This document shows positions 35,198 to 44,176 of a stretch of DNA of 64,000 nucleotides, piece after piece; positions within the stretch are counted from its first letter, which is position 1, and each line of letters opens with the position of its first letter. Made by a program: the position numbers and the translations under genes. Location: positions 182,461 to 246,460 of the forward strand of contig CAZCHE010000007.1 in assembly GCA_964498395.1 (NCBI GenBank), written 5' to 3'. The notes below the pieces were generated by a model. It worked only from the letters and a program-made list of their open reading frames with translations, was not told the DNA's origin and did not search any database. This stretch comes from Parapedobacter sp964498395. Lineage in GTDB: Bacteria; Bacteroidota; Bacteroidia; Sphingobacteriales; Sphingobacteriaceae.

Positions 35198-37333
35198 CTA
35201 TAGTTCGCTTTTGCTGGAAAATATATTTCCTATACCTCGGCCTATTCGCTGCAAAATCGGCGCGGCAGAGACATCCTCGTACTCGTCCAATGAGTATATA
35301 GCCCTTCGTGCCGGGTATACCAGTATTCGATTGTGATGGTGGTAAACCTTACCCAATTTTACCGGTAGCGCATCTAGGGAATGTCGATGCGAAACCTCCC
35401 CAATCCTCGCAGAAACGAAAACAACGAGATCATCATCGTTAATAAACTGCCGCAACCCGATCAAGTCATTCCACTCTTCAAATGCCGAAAACTGAACGCG
35501 CACGGTGTGTTTGTTTGCAGCCAAGTAGTCTGCCACGGCATATTGTGTCCGTCCATCACAAACAAACAATATATTGATGGTAAGCTCTTTAGCTAAACGT
35601 AAGACTTTTTCCATCCAAAATTCAAACCCCAATTCTGACTCGGCTAGCGGAGGGCACAGGACAACCATCCGCTTATGGGTAATCAACGGCTTGACTACAT
35701 GGCACATAAACAGGCTAGCGTCCGTACGGTTGAGAATACTTTCTGTTTTTTCACCCACAATCTTTTCGATAATCCCCGCTTTGCTGGGCCAACCGAGTAT
35801 AATGCCATCAGCGCTGATTTCTCGGGCCGCACGACTGATTCCGGTCGCAATGTTGTAATCTATCGTAGCCGTCATGTTTACCTCTGTCTCACTCCCCGAG
35901 GCATATTTAGCAGTCGAGTCCAAATTCTTCCTCGCCGTTTTCATGTTTTGTTCGGCCATCTCGTTATTGGGTACCACCGTCAGCACGGTCAACGGGTGGG
36001 GTGAGCGTTTGCTTTTTATCAACGTCGCAAAATCCAACAGCGGCTCCATGTTGTTGAGATTGGCAATGGGTAGCAACAGATGTTCCTCCCTCTCTATGTT
36101 CCGCTCGTCGGTCACCTCATCCTGCTCACCGGCCAACACCACCTTTTTGGATGCCATTTCCGTTGCCAATGAGGCTACGATACATGTAATCAAAATCAAG
36201 ACAATGGTGCCGTTCAGCACATTTTCATCGATAATCTCATACCGGTATCCCACCATAATGACTGCCAGGGTAGCCGCAGCATGTGCGCTGCTGAGACCGA
36301 AAATCACTTGGCGCTGCGCACCGGAATATCCGAAAGACAACTGGGTGAACCAAGCTGCCAACCATTTGCTGAAGATGGCGACAACTGTCAACGTCGCCGC
36401 GATATACAATGCCATAGGCCCTTTTAACAGTACGCTGACATCCACAATCATCCCCACGCTGATCAAGAAAAAGGGGATAAAAATCGCATTACCAATAAAT
36501 TCAATACGATTCATCAACGCCGACGAGTGCGGGATAAGCTTGTTTAGCGCTAGACCAGCGACGAATGCGCCAATGATATGCTCCAACCCAGCCACCTCAG
36601 CTAGGAATGCCGCCAAAAACACCACGAACAGTACAAATATATAGTGCGCGGTTTTTTCCCCTTCCACTTTCTGGAAAAACCACTTCGCTATTCGAGGGAT
36701 AACGCCAAACATAATGGAAAGGAATATCGCGAATGATACACCAAGTGTAACCCAAAATTGCTGGTCGAGTTGTCCTTGAGACGCGCCGATGATCACCGCG
36801 AGGATAATCAATACAGCCGTATCTGTCAATATGGTTCCACCGATGGTGATGGCTACCGCTTCATTTTTCGATATCCCATAGCTATTTACCACGGGATAGG
36901 ACACCAGCGTATGGGTGGCAAACATGCTGGAGATCATGATACTGGCCAAGGTATCATATCCCAGTACGTAATAGCAGACAGGGTAGCCTATAGCTATCGG
37001 CACGGCAAATGTAAATAGGCCAAACAAAACACTTTTATGGCGGCTCTTGCGAAATTCGTTCATATCCAATTCAAGCCCGGCAATGAACATGATATAGAGT
37101 AGTCCAATGGTCGAAAAGAGATCGACCGCTGAATTTCTTTCGAGTAGGTATAACCCATGCGGGCCAATCAGCACACCAGATAGGATGAGCCCAATGATCC
37201 CCGGTATCTTAATCCGCCTAAGCAAAATCGGAGACAGGAGAATAATGAAAAGAATAAGCGAAAATATGAGTACAGGATTGCTTAGCGGGGTTTCAAACGC
37301 ATGGGATAAGTGGTCGAAAATCGAATTATTCAT
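35198..37333 (-). CDS. CPA2-type cation:proton antiporter with USP-like C-terminus
   Basis: A 711-residue protein. Residues 1-390 form about 12 membrane helices of the sodium/hydrogen exchanger (Kef/CPA2) family (GLIGLILSGVLIGPHGLYLL and EVAGLEHIIGAFVAGLALN). The second half is soluble and resembles two universal-stress-protein-like domains (HLLLPIANLNN, DGIILGWPSKAG, KRMVVLCPP). It probably exchanges K+ or Na+ for H+ and is gated by the cytoplasmic domain. It is a single gene with its own terminator, divergent from the hydrolase gene. A separate gene at 39010-39801 encodes a similar soluble half without the membrane part. Confidence 0.9.
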   Translation of the reverse strand: MNNSIFDHLSHAFETPLSNPVLIFSLILFIILLSPILLRRIKIPGIIGLILSGVLIGPHGLYLLERNSAVDLFSTIGLLYIMFIAGLELDMNEFRKSRHKSVLFGLFTFAVPIAIGYPVCYYVLGYDTLASIMISSMFATHTLVSYPVVNSYGISKNEAVAITIGGTILTDTAVLIILAVIIGASQGQLDQQFWVTLGVSFAIFLSIMFGVIPRIAKWFFQKVEGEKTAHYIFVLFVVFLAAFLAEVAGLEHIIGAFVAGLALNKLIPHSSALMNRIEFIGNAIFIPFFLISVGMIVDVSVLLKGPMALYIAATLTVVAIFSKWLAAWFTQLSFGYSGAQRQVIFGLSSAHAAATLAVIMVGYRYEIIDENVLNGTIVLILITCIVASLATEMASKKVVLAGEQDEVTDERNIEREEHLLLPIANLNNMEPLLDFATLIKSKRSPHPLTVLTVVPNNEMAEQNMKTARKNLDSTAKYASGSETEVNMTATIDYNIATGISRAAREISADGIILGWPSKAGIIEKIVGEKTESILNRTDASLFMCHVVKPLITHKRMVVLCPPLAESELGFEFWMEKVLRLAKELTINILFVCDGRTQYAVADYLAANKHTVRVQFSAFEEWNDLIGLRQFINDDDLVVFVSARIGEVSHRHSLDALPVKLGKVYHHHNRILVYPARRAIYSLDEYEDVSAAPILQRIGRGIGNIFSSKSEL

Positions 37334-37517
37334 AAAACTTCAGTTGTCACAGTCTTTCCAAAGATAGGGATTGCAAACGAAAAGTAACGGTTTAGTCTCC
37401 CCGGTATTCCTGAAAATGCCATTGGGAATGGTATGGGAAGTAAAGTAACATCTTGCTAACAGTTCTTGTATTTTCGCCTTGCTATGTCTAAGTTTATACA
37501 AAATAAGGAGAGCAACC

Positions 37518-38405
37518 ATGTCAAACATCAAAAAAGAAGATATCAAGCAAGAAGTTTTCGATTTATATGATGACTATGCACATAACCGCCTATCACGGCG
37601 GGATTTCGTCGAGAAACTTTCATTATATGCCGGGGGAGCGCTTACAGTTCCGGCGTTGATGAGTTTTTTGATGCCCAATTATAAGGATGAAATACAGATA
37701 AAGGCCGGAGATCCGCGTATTACGGAAACCTATATCGAATATCCGTCACCCAATGGCGCTGGCACGATCAAAGGTTTATTGTGCATGCCTAAGGATAATA
37801 AAGAAAAATTAGGAGGTGTTGTGGTCGTACATGAAAACCGGGGGCTGAATCCGCATATTGAAGATGTGGGCAGAAGAGCTGCTCTGGCTGGCTTCATCAG
37901 CCTTTCGCCCGATGCGCTGAGCCCATTGGGGGGCTACCCCGGCACAGACGACGAAGGACGCGAATTACAAAGCAAACGTAATCGCGATGAAATGCTGGAA
38001 GACTTTATTGCTGCCGCGGTATACCTGAAACAACATGAGTTCTGCAATGCGAAAGTTGGCGTGGTCGGCTTCTGTTTCGGTGGGTGGATTTCCAATATGA
38101 TGGCCGTTCGCATACCGGATCTGTCGGCGGCTGTACCTTTCTATGGTGGCCAGGCGCCAGTAGCCGACGTACCAAAGATAAAAGCACCACTGCAATTGCA
38201 CTACGCTGAACTCGACACCCGTGTCAACGAAGGGTGGCCAGCCTATGAGGAAGCGTTGAAAGCACATCAAAAGGAATACGCCATGTTCATGTATGAAAAC
38301 GCCAACCATGGATTCCATAATGACACCACGCCGCGTTTTGACAAAGAAGCTGCGGAACTGGCATGGCAAAGAACGGTCGACTTTTTCAAGCAGCATTTAG
38401 GCTAG
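37518..38405 (+). CDS. Dienelactone hydrolase family protein with Tat-like signal
   Basis: A 295-residue alpha/beta-hydrolase. The triad is Cys186 (GFCFGGW), Asp233 (ELDTRVNEGW) and His264 (NANHGFHND). Residues 24-50 read as a twin-arginine export signal (LSRRDFVEKL followed by a weakly hydrophobic run), so it may be exported folded. The start at 37518 follows a rare clear Shine-Dalgarno sequence (AAGGAG at 37505-37510) and is preferred over the upstream ATG at 37479. Family members cleave enol-lactones or other activated esters; the substrate here is unknown. Confidence 0.9.
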   Translation: MSNIKKEDIKQEVFDLYDDYAHNRLSRRDFVEKLSLYAGGALTVPALMSFLMPNYKDEIQIKAGDPRITETYIEYPSPNGAGTIKGLLCMPKDNKEKLGGVVVVHENRGLNPHIEDVGRRAALAGFISLSPDALSPLGGYPGTDDEGRELQSKRNRDEMLEDFIAAAVYLKQHEFCNAKVGVVGFCFGGWISNMMAVRIPDLSAAVPFYGGQAPVADVPKIKAPLQLHYAELDTRVNEGWPAYEEALKAHQKEYAMFMYENANHGFHNDTTPRFDKEAAELAWQRTVDFFKQHLG

Positions 38406-38534
38406 CGCCCTGAACCGCCTCGGCAACGAAAAAACGTGGTGTTGCTCGACACTAAATCTGTTTTAAAGTATCCAAAGAATAGATGATTTATTTAAAGAAC
38501 AAATGGGGCGGGAGATGTGGATTGGCTAAAAACG

Positions 38535-38559
38535 AAAGACCCGCCGTTTGGCGGGTCTT
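38535..38559 (-). terminator. Terminator directly abutting tRNA-Val
   Basis: An eleven-base stem AAAGACCCGCC/GGCGGGTCTTT with loop GTTT. On the minus strand its first arm begins right at the encoded CCA end of the tRNA, and CGTTTTTA follows the stem. There is essentially no spacer, so 3' processing must cut at the stem base. Confidence 0.85.
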
Positions 38560-38637
38560 TGGTGGGAGATACTGGGTTCGAACCAGTGACCCCCTGCTTG
38601 TAAGGCAGGTGCTCTGAACCAGCTGAGCTAATCTCCC
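38560..38637 (-). tRNA. tRNA-Val (anticodon TAC)
   Basis: A cloverleaf on the minus strand. The acceptor GGGAGAT pairs with ATCTCCC, the D arm is GCTC/GAGC, and the anticodon arm CCTGC-CTTACAA-GCAGG carries anticodon TAC. The T arm is ACTGG-TTCGAAC-CCAGT, with discriminator A and an encoded CCA. It reads GUA and other valine codons. A promoter match lies 16 bases upstream and a terminator follows at once. Confidence 0.97.
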
Positions 38638-38652
38638 TTTGTTTTGGGACTG

Positions 38653-38682
38653 CAAATATAGCGCAGTTATGTGATATTCAAA
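38653..38682 (-). promoter_or_regulatory. Promoter of tRNA-Val
   Basis: On the minus strand TTTG (38682-38679) is followed after 18 bases by TATATTTG (38660-38653), an exact match to the Bacteroidota consensus. The predicted start is about 8-10 bases before the mature tRNA 5' end. Confidence 0.75.
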
Positions 38683-38743
38683 ATTATTTTTTCTATTTTT
38701 TTGAATAACGGAAAGAAACAGATACGAAACCCGTTTATGCCAT

Positions 38744-38962
38744 TTACTCCCCAAACACCTGTGTCACCGCGATACCTTGATCCTTAAGGTGTTTGATAAT
38801 ATCCATGGCTTTGACCCCTATTCCCTTTATGGTAAGCAAGCAATTCACGGGATGCAATGCGACTTCCCATTCCCTGACATTGGTAAAGCCATCCAAAAGG
38901 GGTTTAAGTTTCGTTGTTTCATCATCAGACACCAATGGTATCTCAAATAGTAATATGTCCAT
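38744..38962 (-). CDS. Small ferredoxin-fold-like protein, unknown function
   Basis: A 72-residue protein with an alternating strand/helix pattern (DILLFEIPLV, LLDGFTNVREWEVAL, NCLLTIKGIG, AMDIIKHLKDQGIAVTQV) like a beta-alpha-beta-beta-alpha-beta heavy-metal-associated fold. It lacks the CxxC metal motif, having only one cysteine. The start has a strong Shine-Dalgarno sequence (AAGGAG), unusual in this phylum. It lies 47 bases after the orphan antiporter-domain gene on the same strand, so the two may be cotranscribed. I do not know its function. Confidence 0.7.
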   Translation of the reverse strand: MDILLFEIPLVSDDETTKLKPLLDGFTNVREWEVALHPVNCLLTIKGIGVKAMDIIKHLKDQGIAVTQVFGE

Positions 38963-39009
38963 GTCAACTCCTTAATTAAATTACACAATCAATAAATTGT
39001 CAAGGCTTC

Positions 39010-39801
39010 TTAAGCCTTCATGATTAATACTGAAGGAGCGGCTGAAAGCCATTCCTCCCTTTTCTCCAACACCTTTTTCCAACTTTCCAAACTGATCAGC
39101 AGCAGATCATAGTCCTTAAGAAAATCGATATCACTCCCAGAATCGGCCATTACCTGTAGATTGTTGGGGGCCACATGTGCGATACTCCTGATCGACTCCT
39201 TAAATTCCATACTATTCTTGATGATATCATTCGCATCAAATACCGTAACAGAAACACCACTATTATGGATCAGCTTCTGGATATAAATAAGCAGGAAACT
39301 ATCGCTAAGTGAAAAAACAGGGATGAGTATACGATTTACATTTTCCATACCTTTGTCGACAAGGATGCCAACGGGTGTTTTGACCGTCTTGATAATGTGG
39401 TTGACGCGTTCGTCAAATACACCGCCGGTAAAAAGGCTTTCCCGACCTTTAAAGGTATCATAGATTTTTTCTGGGTTGATTACACGCGTGGTGAAACCTA
39501 GTATACGCCCCAATAAGGTGCCCTCAAACACCGATTTGCCCATCCCTACCAATAACAGGTCATAATCACCACTATTGGTAATCCCCGTGATTTCGGTGGC
39601 GAAGCACGTCTGTCCAAGTGCTGTCGCTGGGAGAAAGGTGAAAAAAGATGGAAGCCCCAATTTTTCCTTGTTATACAAACATCCGTCTGTAAAGCTAAAA
39701 ATTAACTCGTTTAAATCGGCCGATGCAACAATCTGCTTTTTTTTGTGTCTATATAATTGTAGCTTTATATCTTCTTCGTAAGATTCTTGCTTTTTATCCA
39801 T
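39010..39801 (-). CDS. Orphan USP-like regulatory domain of antiporter type
   Basis: A 263-residue soluble protein from ATG 39801; a TTG start at 39813 is possible. It looks like the cytoplasmic half of CPA2-type antiporters: DLLLVGMGKSVFEGTLLGRI, ERVNHIIKTVKTPVGILVDK, NVNRILIPVFSLSDSFLLIY, and VSVTVFDAND. No membrane segment is present. Upstream is only 26 bases of spacer to the divergent response-regulator start, so the membrane half was not simply lost in place. It may be a free regulator of an antiporter or a decayed remnant; the open frame and normal codon use favour a working gene. Confidence 0.75.
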   Translation of the reverse strand: MDKKQESYEEDIKLQLYRHKKKQIVASADLNELIFSFTDGCLYNKEKLGLPSFFTFLPATALGQTCFATEITGITNSGDYDLLLVGMGKSVFEGTLLGRILGFTTRVINPEKIYDTFKGRESLFTGGVFDERVNHIIKTVKTPVGILVDKGMENVNRILIPVFSLSDSFLLIYIQKLIHNSGVSVTVFDANDIIKNSMEFKESIRSIAHVAPNNLQVMADSGSDIDFLKDYDLLLISLESWKKVLEKREEWLSAAPSVLIMKA

Positions 39802-39827
39802 CAAAACTGACAAATGCCATTAAACAA

Positions 39828-41189
39828 ATGAAGCAAGCCCGAATTCTAATTGTTGACGATGATCCAGATGTGTTGACCGCCGTCCGCCTATTGCTTAAGC
39901 AAAAAGTTGCCGAGGTCATCACCGAACATAACCCCGAAAATATCCCAGCTATCCTGGCCAAAACAACCCTGGATTTGGTATTGCTTGACATGAACTTCAA
40001 AAGCACCATCAATACGGGCAATGAAGGGCTCTTTTGGCTCAACCGGATAAAAACCAGCAAACCCGAGTTGCCGGTGATCATGATTACCGCTTATGGAGCT
40101 ATTGATCTGGCGGTAACCTCGCTCAAGCAGGGAGCCTCCGACTTTGTCGTCAAGCCTTGGCAAAATGAGCAGCTATTGAGTGTCATTACCGATTTGCTTT
40201 CGCAAAAGGGCCGCAATACAACTAAAAGTACGGAAAATAAACCAACTGCCGATCTGGAGTTGATCGGGGAATCTGAAGTCATGCGGGATCTGCTTTATAA
40301 AATTAGCAAAATCGCACCGACCGACGCTAATATCCTCATACTGGGTGAGAATGGCACTGGGAAAGACCTTATCGCCTCTGCCATCCATAAACAGTCCCGG
40401 CGAGCGGATAAACCCTTTATCAAGGTCGATGTGGGTGCGCTGACCGAGAGCCTATTTGAAAGCGAATTATTCGGACATAAAAAAGGGGCATTTACCGATG
40501 CCCGTGAAGACCGGATGGGACGCTTCGAGGCCGCAAATGGCGGTACGCTCTTCCTCGATGAAATCGGCAACATCTCACTCCAGCAACAGGCCAAGTTGCT
40601 GAGCGTGCTCCAAAACCGGCAGGTTATCCCCTTGGGAAGCAACACCTCCGTACCGATAGACATCCGCCTGATTTGCGCGACCAACGTACCGCTGGCTGAC
40701 CTGGCCAATGAACAGCGGTTTCGCAAAGACTTGATCTACCGAATCAACACCGTTGACCTCCAAGTGCCACGTCTTCGCGAACGAGATGAAGACATTTTGC
40801 GGATTGCCTTACATTTTTTGAAGAAATATGCTGACAAGTACATGAAGCCTGCGGCTGGGTTCGATACTCAGGCAGAACAGAAGCTGCTCAAGTACCACTA
40901 TCCTGGTAATGTCCGCGAATTGCAATATAGCATCGAACGCGCGGTCATTATGGCTGAAGGGGAGACACTGACAGCGGAAGACCTCATCTTTTCTCCTATC
41001 GAGCAGGCTGCTACCCCCAATAATAAGCACCAAGGCGTCATCCCCGATGAGCATAACCTAATCGAATTGGAGCGTATCACCATCAGTAACGTGGTCGAGA
41101 AACATGGTGGCAACATCAGTAAGGCGGCCAAGGAATTGGGCATCACACGCACCGCTTTGTATAGAAGGTTAAGCAAATATGATATCTAA
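39828..41189 (+). CDS. NtrC-family sigma-54-dependent response regulator
   Basis: A 453-residue regulator. The receiver domain (residues 1-120) has the phosphorylation site Asp54 (LVLLDMNF) and acidic pocket DDDPD. A central AAA+ domain follows, with Walker A GENGTGKD, the sigma-54 contact loop GAFTDA and Walker B GGTLFLDEIGN. A C-terminal Fis-type helix-turn-helix ends the protein (ISKAAKELGITRTALYRRL). The upstream ATG at 39723 would add 35 unrelated residues, so MKQARILIVDDD is the start. The kinase gene follows after two bases. Its targets are not evident in the window. Confidence 0.95.
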   Translation: MKQARILIVDDDPDVLTAVRLLLKQKVAEVITEHNPENIPAILAKTTLDLVLLDMNFKSTINTGNEGLFWLNRIKTSKPELPVIMITAYGAIDLAVTSLKQGASDFVVKPWQNEQLLSVITDLLSQKGRNTTKSTENKPTADLELIGESEVMRDLLYKISKIAPTDANILILGENGTGKDLIASAIHKQSRRADKPFIKVDVGALTESLFESELFGHKKGAFTDAREDRMGRFEAANGGTLFLDEIGNISLQQQAKLLSVLQNRQVIPLGSNTSVPIDIRLICATNVPLADLANEQRFRKDLIYRINTVDLQVPRLRERDEDILRIALHFLKKYADKYMKPAAGFDTQAEQKLLKYHYPGNVRELQYSIERAVIMAEGETLTAEDLIFSPIEQAATPNNKHQGVIPDEHNLIELERITISNVVEKHGGNISKAAKELGITRTALYRRLSKYDI

Positions 41190-41191
41190 GG

Positions 41192-42514
41192 ATGCGGCGA
41201 TTCAGGCGGTTAATCGTTATACGGGCTATATTGCTTTTAGTGGCACTAACTGGGTTGGCTTATTTCCTATTCCAGCGAGAATACCTATACGTATTGCTGT
41301 TGTCTCCGTTTTGCCTATGGATACTTACCCTCAACTTCCGTTCGCAGTTACGCGCCTATCGTGAATTGGAGGAATTTGCCGAAGCTGCACGGTATCGTGA
41401 TTTCACCCGGTATTTTCCGCTGAATTATGCCCGGGCTGAATTGCTGCCGCTGCGCAGCGCATTCAACGAGATCAACAGTGTTTTCAAAAAAATAAGCGGC
41501 GAAAAAGAGACCCAATACCAGTACCTACACCAGATATTGGAAATCGTAGATACAGCCATCCTTTCTTATGATATCGATTCAAACGAGGTCGTATGGATGA
41601 ACGATGCATTTAAAAGACTATTTGGCATTCCCTATCTGCACAGGTTTGATGGGCTGCAGCGCAAGAACGCTGATCTTTACCAGAAAACGCTGGCATTGGT
41701 ACCCGGCGAACAAACGCTGCTCACGGTAAATTCGACTGAAGGCAACATCAAACTGCTGCTCACCGCTACCCACTTCCAGACATCCGAAGGCAAGTACCAG
41801 CTTATTGTTTACCAAAATGTCAATGAGGCCATCGACGAAACAGAATCCAAGGCATGGCAGAAACTGCTTAGCGTGCTTACACATGAAATCATGAACTCCA
41901 TCGCACCCATATCGTCCCTTGCTGACACCCTGAAGGGCCGGTTGGATAACATGCCGAATCATGAAGAGTTAGAAGACATCCGCTTGGGCACGGAAACCAT
42001 CAAACGCCGGAGTGAAGGATTGCTGAAGTTTGCCGGCACCTACCGTTCGCTAAATAAAATCGAGCGGCCAAACATTGGCCGGATAACCGCTGCAGACTTG
42101 TTCGAAAACCTGTACCAGCTCATGGAGCCCTCGCTTATCCAAAAAAACATTGAGCTAGACATCATATTGAGGGATACACAGCTCCAATTGGAACTGGACA
42201 TCAGCCTTATCGAACAAGTGCTCATCAATCTGCTTTTGAATGCCATGGAAGCGGTAAAAGAAGTACCCCACCCATATATATCGCTTTCTGCCGCTGTCAA
42301 CAACGAAGGGAAACCCCTAATTAAGGTAAGTGACAACGGCAAAGGCATCCCGCCCGACTTGCTTGAAAACATTTTTATTCCGTTCTTTACCACGAGGAAG
42401 ACCGGTAGCGGCGTGGGGCTGACCCTCAGCAAGCAGATTATGCTATTACATGGCGGCAATATATTAGTGCATAGCGAAGAGGGTAAGGGGAGTGTCTTCA
42501 CATTACAGTTTTGA
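41192..42514 (+). CDS. NtrY-like membrane sensor histidine kinase
   Basis: A 440-residue kinase with two N-terminal helices (about residues 8-26 and 30-48) and a short periplasmic gap. A PAS-like region follows (about 105-205), then the phospho-acceptor box LTHEIMNSIAPI. The HATPase domain has INLLLNAMEA (N box), VSDNGKGIPP (G1) and GSGVGLTLSKQI (G2). With almost no periplasmic loop, it probably senses a membrane or cytoplasmic signal. It is paired with the NtrC-type regulator immediately upstream and continues into a phosphatase and lspA. Confidence 0.94.
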   Translation: MRRFRRLIVIRAILLLVALTGLAYFLFQREYLYVLLLSPFCLWILTLNFRSQLRAYRELEEFAEAARYRDFTRYFPLNYARAELLPLRSAFNEINSVFKKISGEKETQYQYLHQILEIVDTAILSYDIDSNEVVWMNDAFKRLFGIPYLHRFDGLQRKNADLYQKTLALVPGEQTLLTVNSTEGNIKLLLTATHFQTSEGKYQLIVYQNVNEAIDETESKAWQKLLSVLTHEIMNSIAPISSLADTLKGRLDNMPNHEELEDIRLGTETIKRRSEGLLKFAGTYRSLNKIERPNIGRITAADLFENLYQLMEPSLIQKNIELDIILRDTQLQLELDISLIEQVLINLLLNAMEAVKEVPHPYISLSAAVNNEGKPLIKVSDNGKGIPPDLLENIFIPFFTTRKTGSGVGLTLSKQIMLLHGGNILVHSEEGKGSVFTLQF

Positions 42515-42529
42515 TTGATCACACGAGTT

Positions 42530-42979
42530 ATGAAGATACTGATGGTTTGCTTGGGCAATATCTGCCGTTCGCCGCTGGCTCATGGTGTGTTGCAGCACCT
42601 GGCCGACAGTGAAGGATTGAATTGGACCGTTGATTCTGCGGGTATTGGCGGCTGGCATGTGGGTGACAGACCCGATCGCCGGGCCATTGCCGTGGCCATG
42701 CAGTACGGGGTGGATATCAGCCAGCAACAGGCCCAGCAATTGCACCGCAGCCACTTCGATGTGTTTGATCATATCCTGGTCATGGACCGGGAGAATTTAC
42801 GCAGCGCACTTGCTTTGGCCCAAACGGCGGAACAACGGGCTCGCATACGGCTCTTCTTAGGAGATGACGAGGTGCCCGATCCCTATTATGACAACCGGAT
42901 GTTCGAGCCGGTGTACCAACTGGTCGAAGCGCGATGTAAGGTATTGATTAAAGCACTCCGAAATGGCAGCGAAAAGATT
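42530..42979 (+). CDS. Low-molecular-weight protein-tyrosine phosphatase
   Basis: A 149-150-residue phosphatase of the LMW family. The P-loop is CLGNICRS at residues 7-14 (nucleophile Cys7, Arg13), and the general-acid Asp117 is in DDEVPDPYY. Such enzymes remove phosphate from tyrosine on proteins such as polysaccharide co-polymerase kinases, or from arginine. The start at 42530 gives the standard MKILMVCLGNICRSP N-terminus; a TTG 15 bases upstream is rejected. It lies 15 bases after the histidine-kinase gene and its 3' end overlaps lspA by about 20 bases, so the gene is part of the operon. Confidence 0.93.
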
Positions 42980-43478
42980 TAGAACCATTGCATTCAGTCT
43001 GTTGTTGGTTTTCACCAATATGAGCTGCGACCAAGTCACCAAAACGATCGCCAGGCAGGAAATCAACCCGAACGATCGAATCCAAGTCGTCGGCGATTAC
43101 CTGACGCTCACCAAAGTGGAGAATACCGGAGCCTTCCTAAGCTTGGGCAATGCTTGGGCTGATCCGATAAAAATGGCCATACTGATATTCTTGCCGCTAT
43201 TGGCGCTTGGCTATGGCCTGTACATCCTATTGGCGAAAAAGACGCTGACCACGCTGTTCCGGGCGGGGCTCGCCTTTATGGTGGGCGGTGGCGTTGGCAA
43301 TCTCTTTGATCGGATCATGTTTGGATCCGTGACTGATTTCGTTCACATCAATGCCGTTATCTTCCAAACGGGAATATTCAATATGGCAGATGTATCCATT
43401 ATGGTGGGGATAGGATTCGTCCTGCTGGACGTGCTGGTATTCAAGAACAGGCTGGAGTATAACCTATACCGGAGATGA
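42963..43478 (+). CDS. lspA: Lipoprotein signal peptidase II
   Basis: A 171-residue inner-membrane aspartyl protease with four helices that cleaves the signal peptides of prolipoproteins. Family boxes are present: CDQVTKTIA near residue 22, VENTGAFLSLG, GGGVGNLFDRI (first catalytic Asp) and FNMADVSI (second catalytic Asp). The ATG overlaps the phosphatase gene, and its stop overlaps the next ATG in the sequence ATGA, indicating coupled translation. Placement behind a two-component pair is unusual for lspA. Confidence 0.96.
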   Translation: MAAKRFRTIAFSLLLVFTNMSCDQVTKTIARQEINPNDRIQVVGDYLTLTKVENTGAFLSLGNAWADPIKMAILIFLPLLALGYGLYILLAKKTLTTLFRAGLAFMVGGGVGNLFDRIMFGSVTDFVHINAVIFQTGIFNMADVSIMVGIGFVLLDVLVFKNRLEYNLYRR

Positions 43479-44125
43479 TAAAAAAATCAGTATCTTTGGA
43501 GAAAGGAGGCACCTCTATGCAGCGACATCCATTATTACGGCAACATCCGCAGTATGAAACACCTCGACACCATGGCCTCCGCGGAAGTATCAGTGCAGTG
43601 CTGCTCTTTACAGCAGTAGGGCTCTTTGCGCAGGAGAATGATTTTGAGAAACAGGTGTCTGTCGCGCAACTACCCGTTCCCAACGAAAAAAAACAACTGT
43701 TTTACCTACAGCGGGATCCAGACGAGAATACCGTGATCTACCAACTGAACCTAGACGGCGATCAGGTCGATACTGACAAACCTGTTAATGTATATTGGAT
43801 ACGCTATACCGAAGGAGGGGAGCGCAAAGGATTGAGTTTCGTACAGCGTACCATGGCTTATGGCATCACCCACAAAGCCCTGGAAAACGGTGACTTTGAT
43901 CTCCGGATCGCCGCTTACAAAAATCTACGCTTGCGCCTTTCCTATTGTAAAAAGAATCAGCAATACCTCGTGTTTACTTCTATCAACAACCGCGAAGCCA
44001 TCCTTGACCGTATTTTTGTCCGAATAGACGGTGGAAATATGCTAAACCCGGATATTACCTATTTTGAGCTTTGCGGACGAGATGCCCAAACGTATGCCAA
44101 GGTTACACAACGAATTAAACCCTGA
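43475..44125 (+). CDS. DUF4833-type exported protein
   Basis: A 216-residue protein. The ATG at 43475 overlaps the lspA stop (ATGA), but the residues before MQRHPLL are polar. An internal ATG at 43517 gives a better signal-like N-terminus, with the hydrophobic run SAVLLFTAVGLFAQE. The mature part has the features of DUF4833 (DTDKPVNVYWIRYTEGGERK, MAYGIT and RIDGGNMLNPDITYFELCG). The function is unknown; export to the periplasm is likely. It is the last gene of the five-gene operon. Confidence 0.8.
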   Translation: MIKKSVSLEKGGTSMQRHPLLRQHPQYETPRHHGLRGSISAVLLFTAVGLFAQENDFEKQVSVAQLPVPNEKKQLFYLQRDPDENTVIYQLNLDGDQVDTDKPVNVYWIRYTEGGERKGLSFVQRTMAYGITHKALENGDFDLRIAAYKNLRLRLSYCKKNQQYLVFTSINNREAILDRIFVRIDGGNMLNPDITYFELCGRDAQTYAKVTQRIKP

Positions 44126-44176
44126 CATCTCCTAGCATTCGTGCCGGCCGGCGGATTTTCTTGTCCTAGATTAACA

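Noticed and set aside
38488..38754. Open frame of 88 codons on the minus strand
   Set aside because: It runs through tRNA-Val, its promoter and its terminator; the translation is low-complexity and has no family likeness.
39723..39827. Upstream start for the NtrC-type regulator
   Set aside because: It would overlap the divergent orphan-domain gene and add 35 residues not found in receiver domains.
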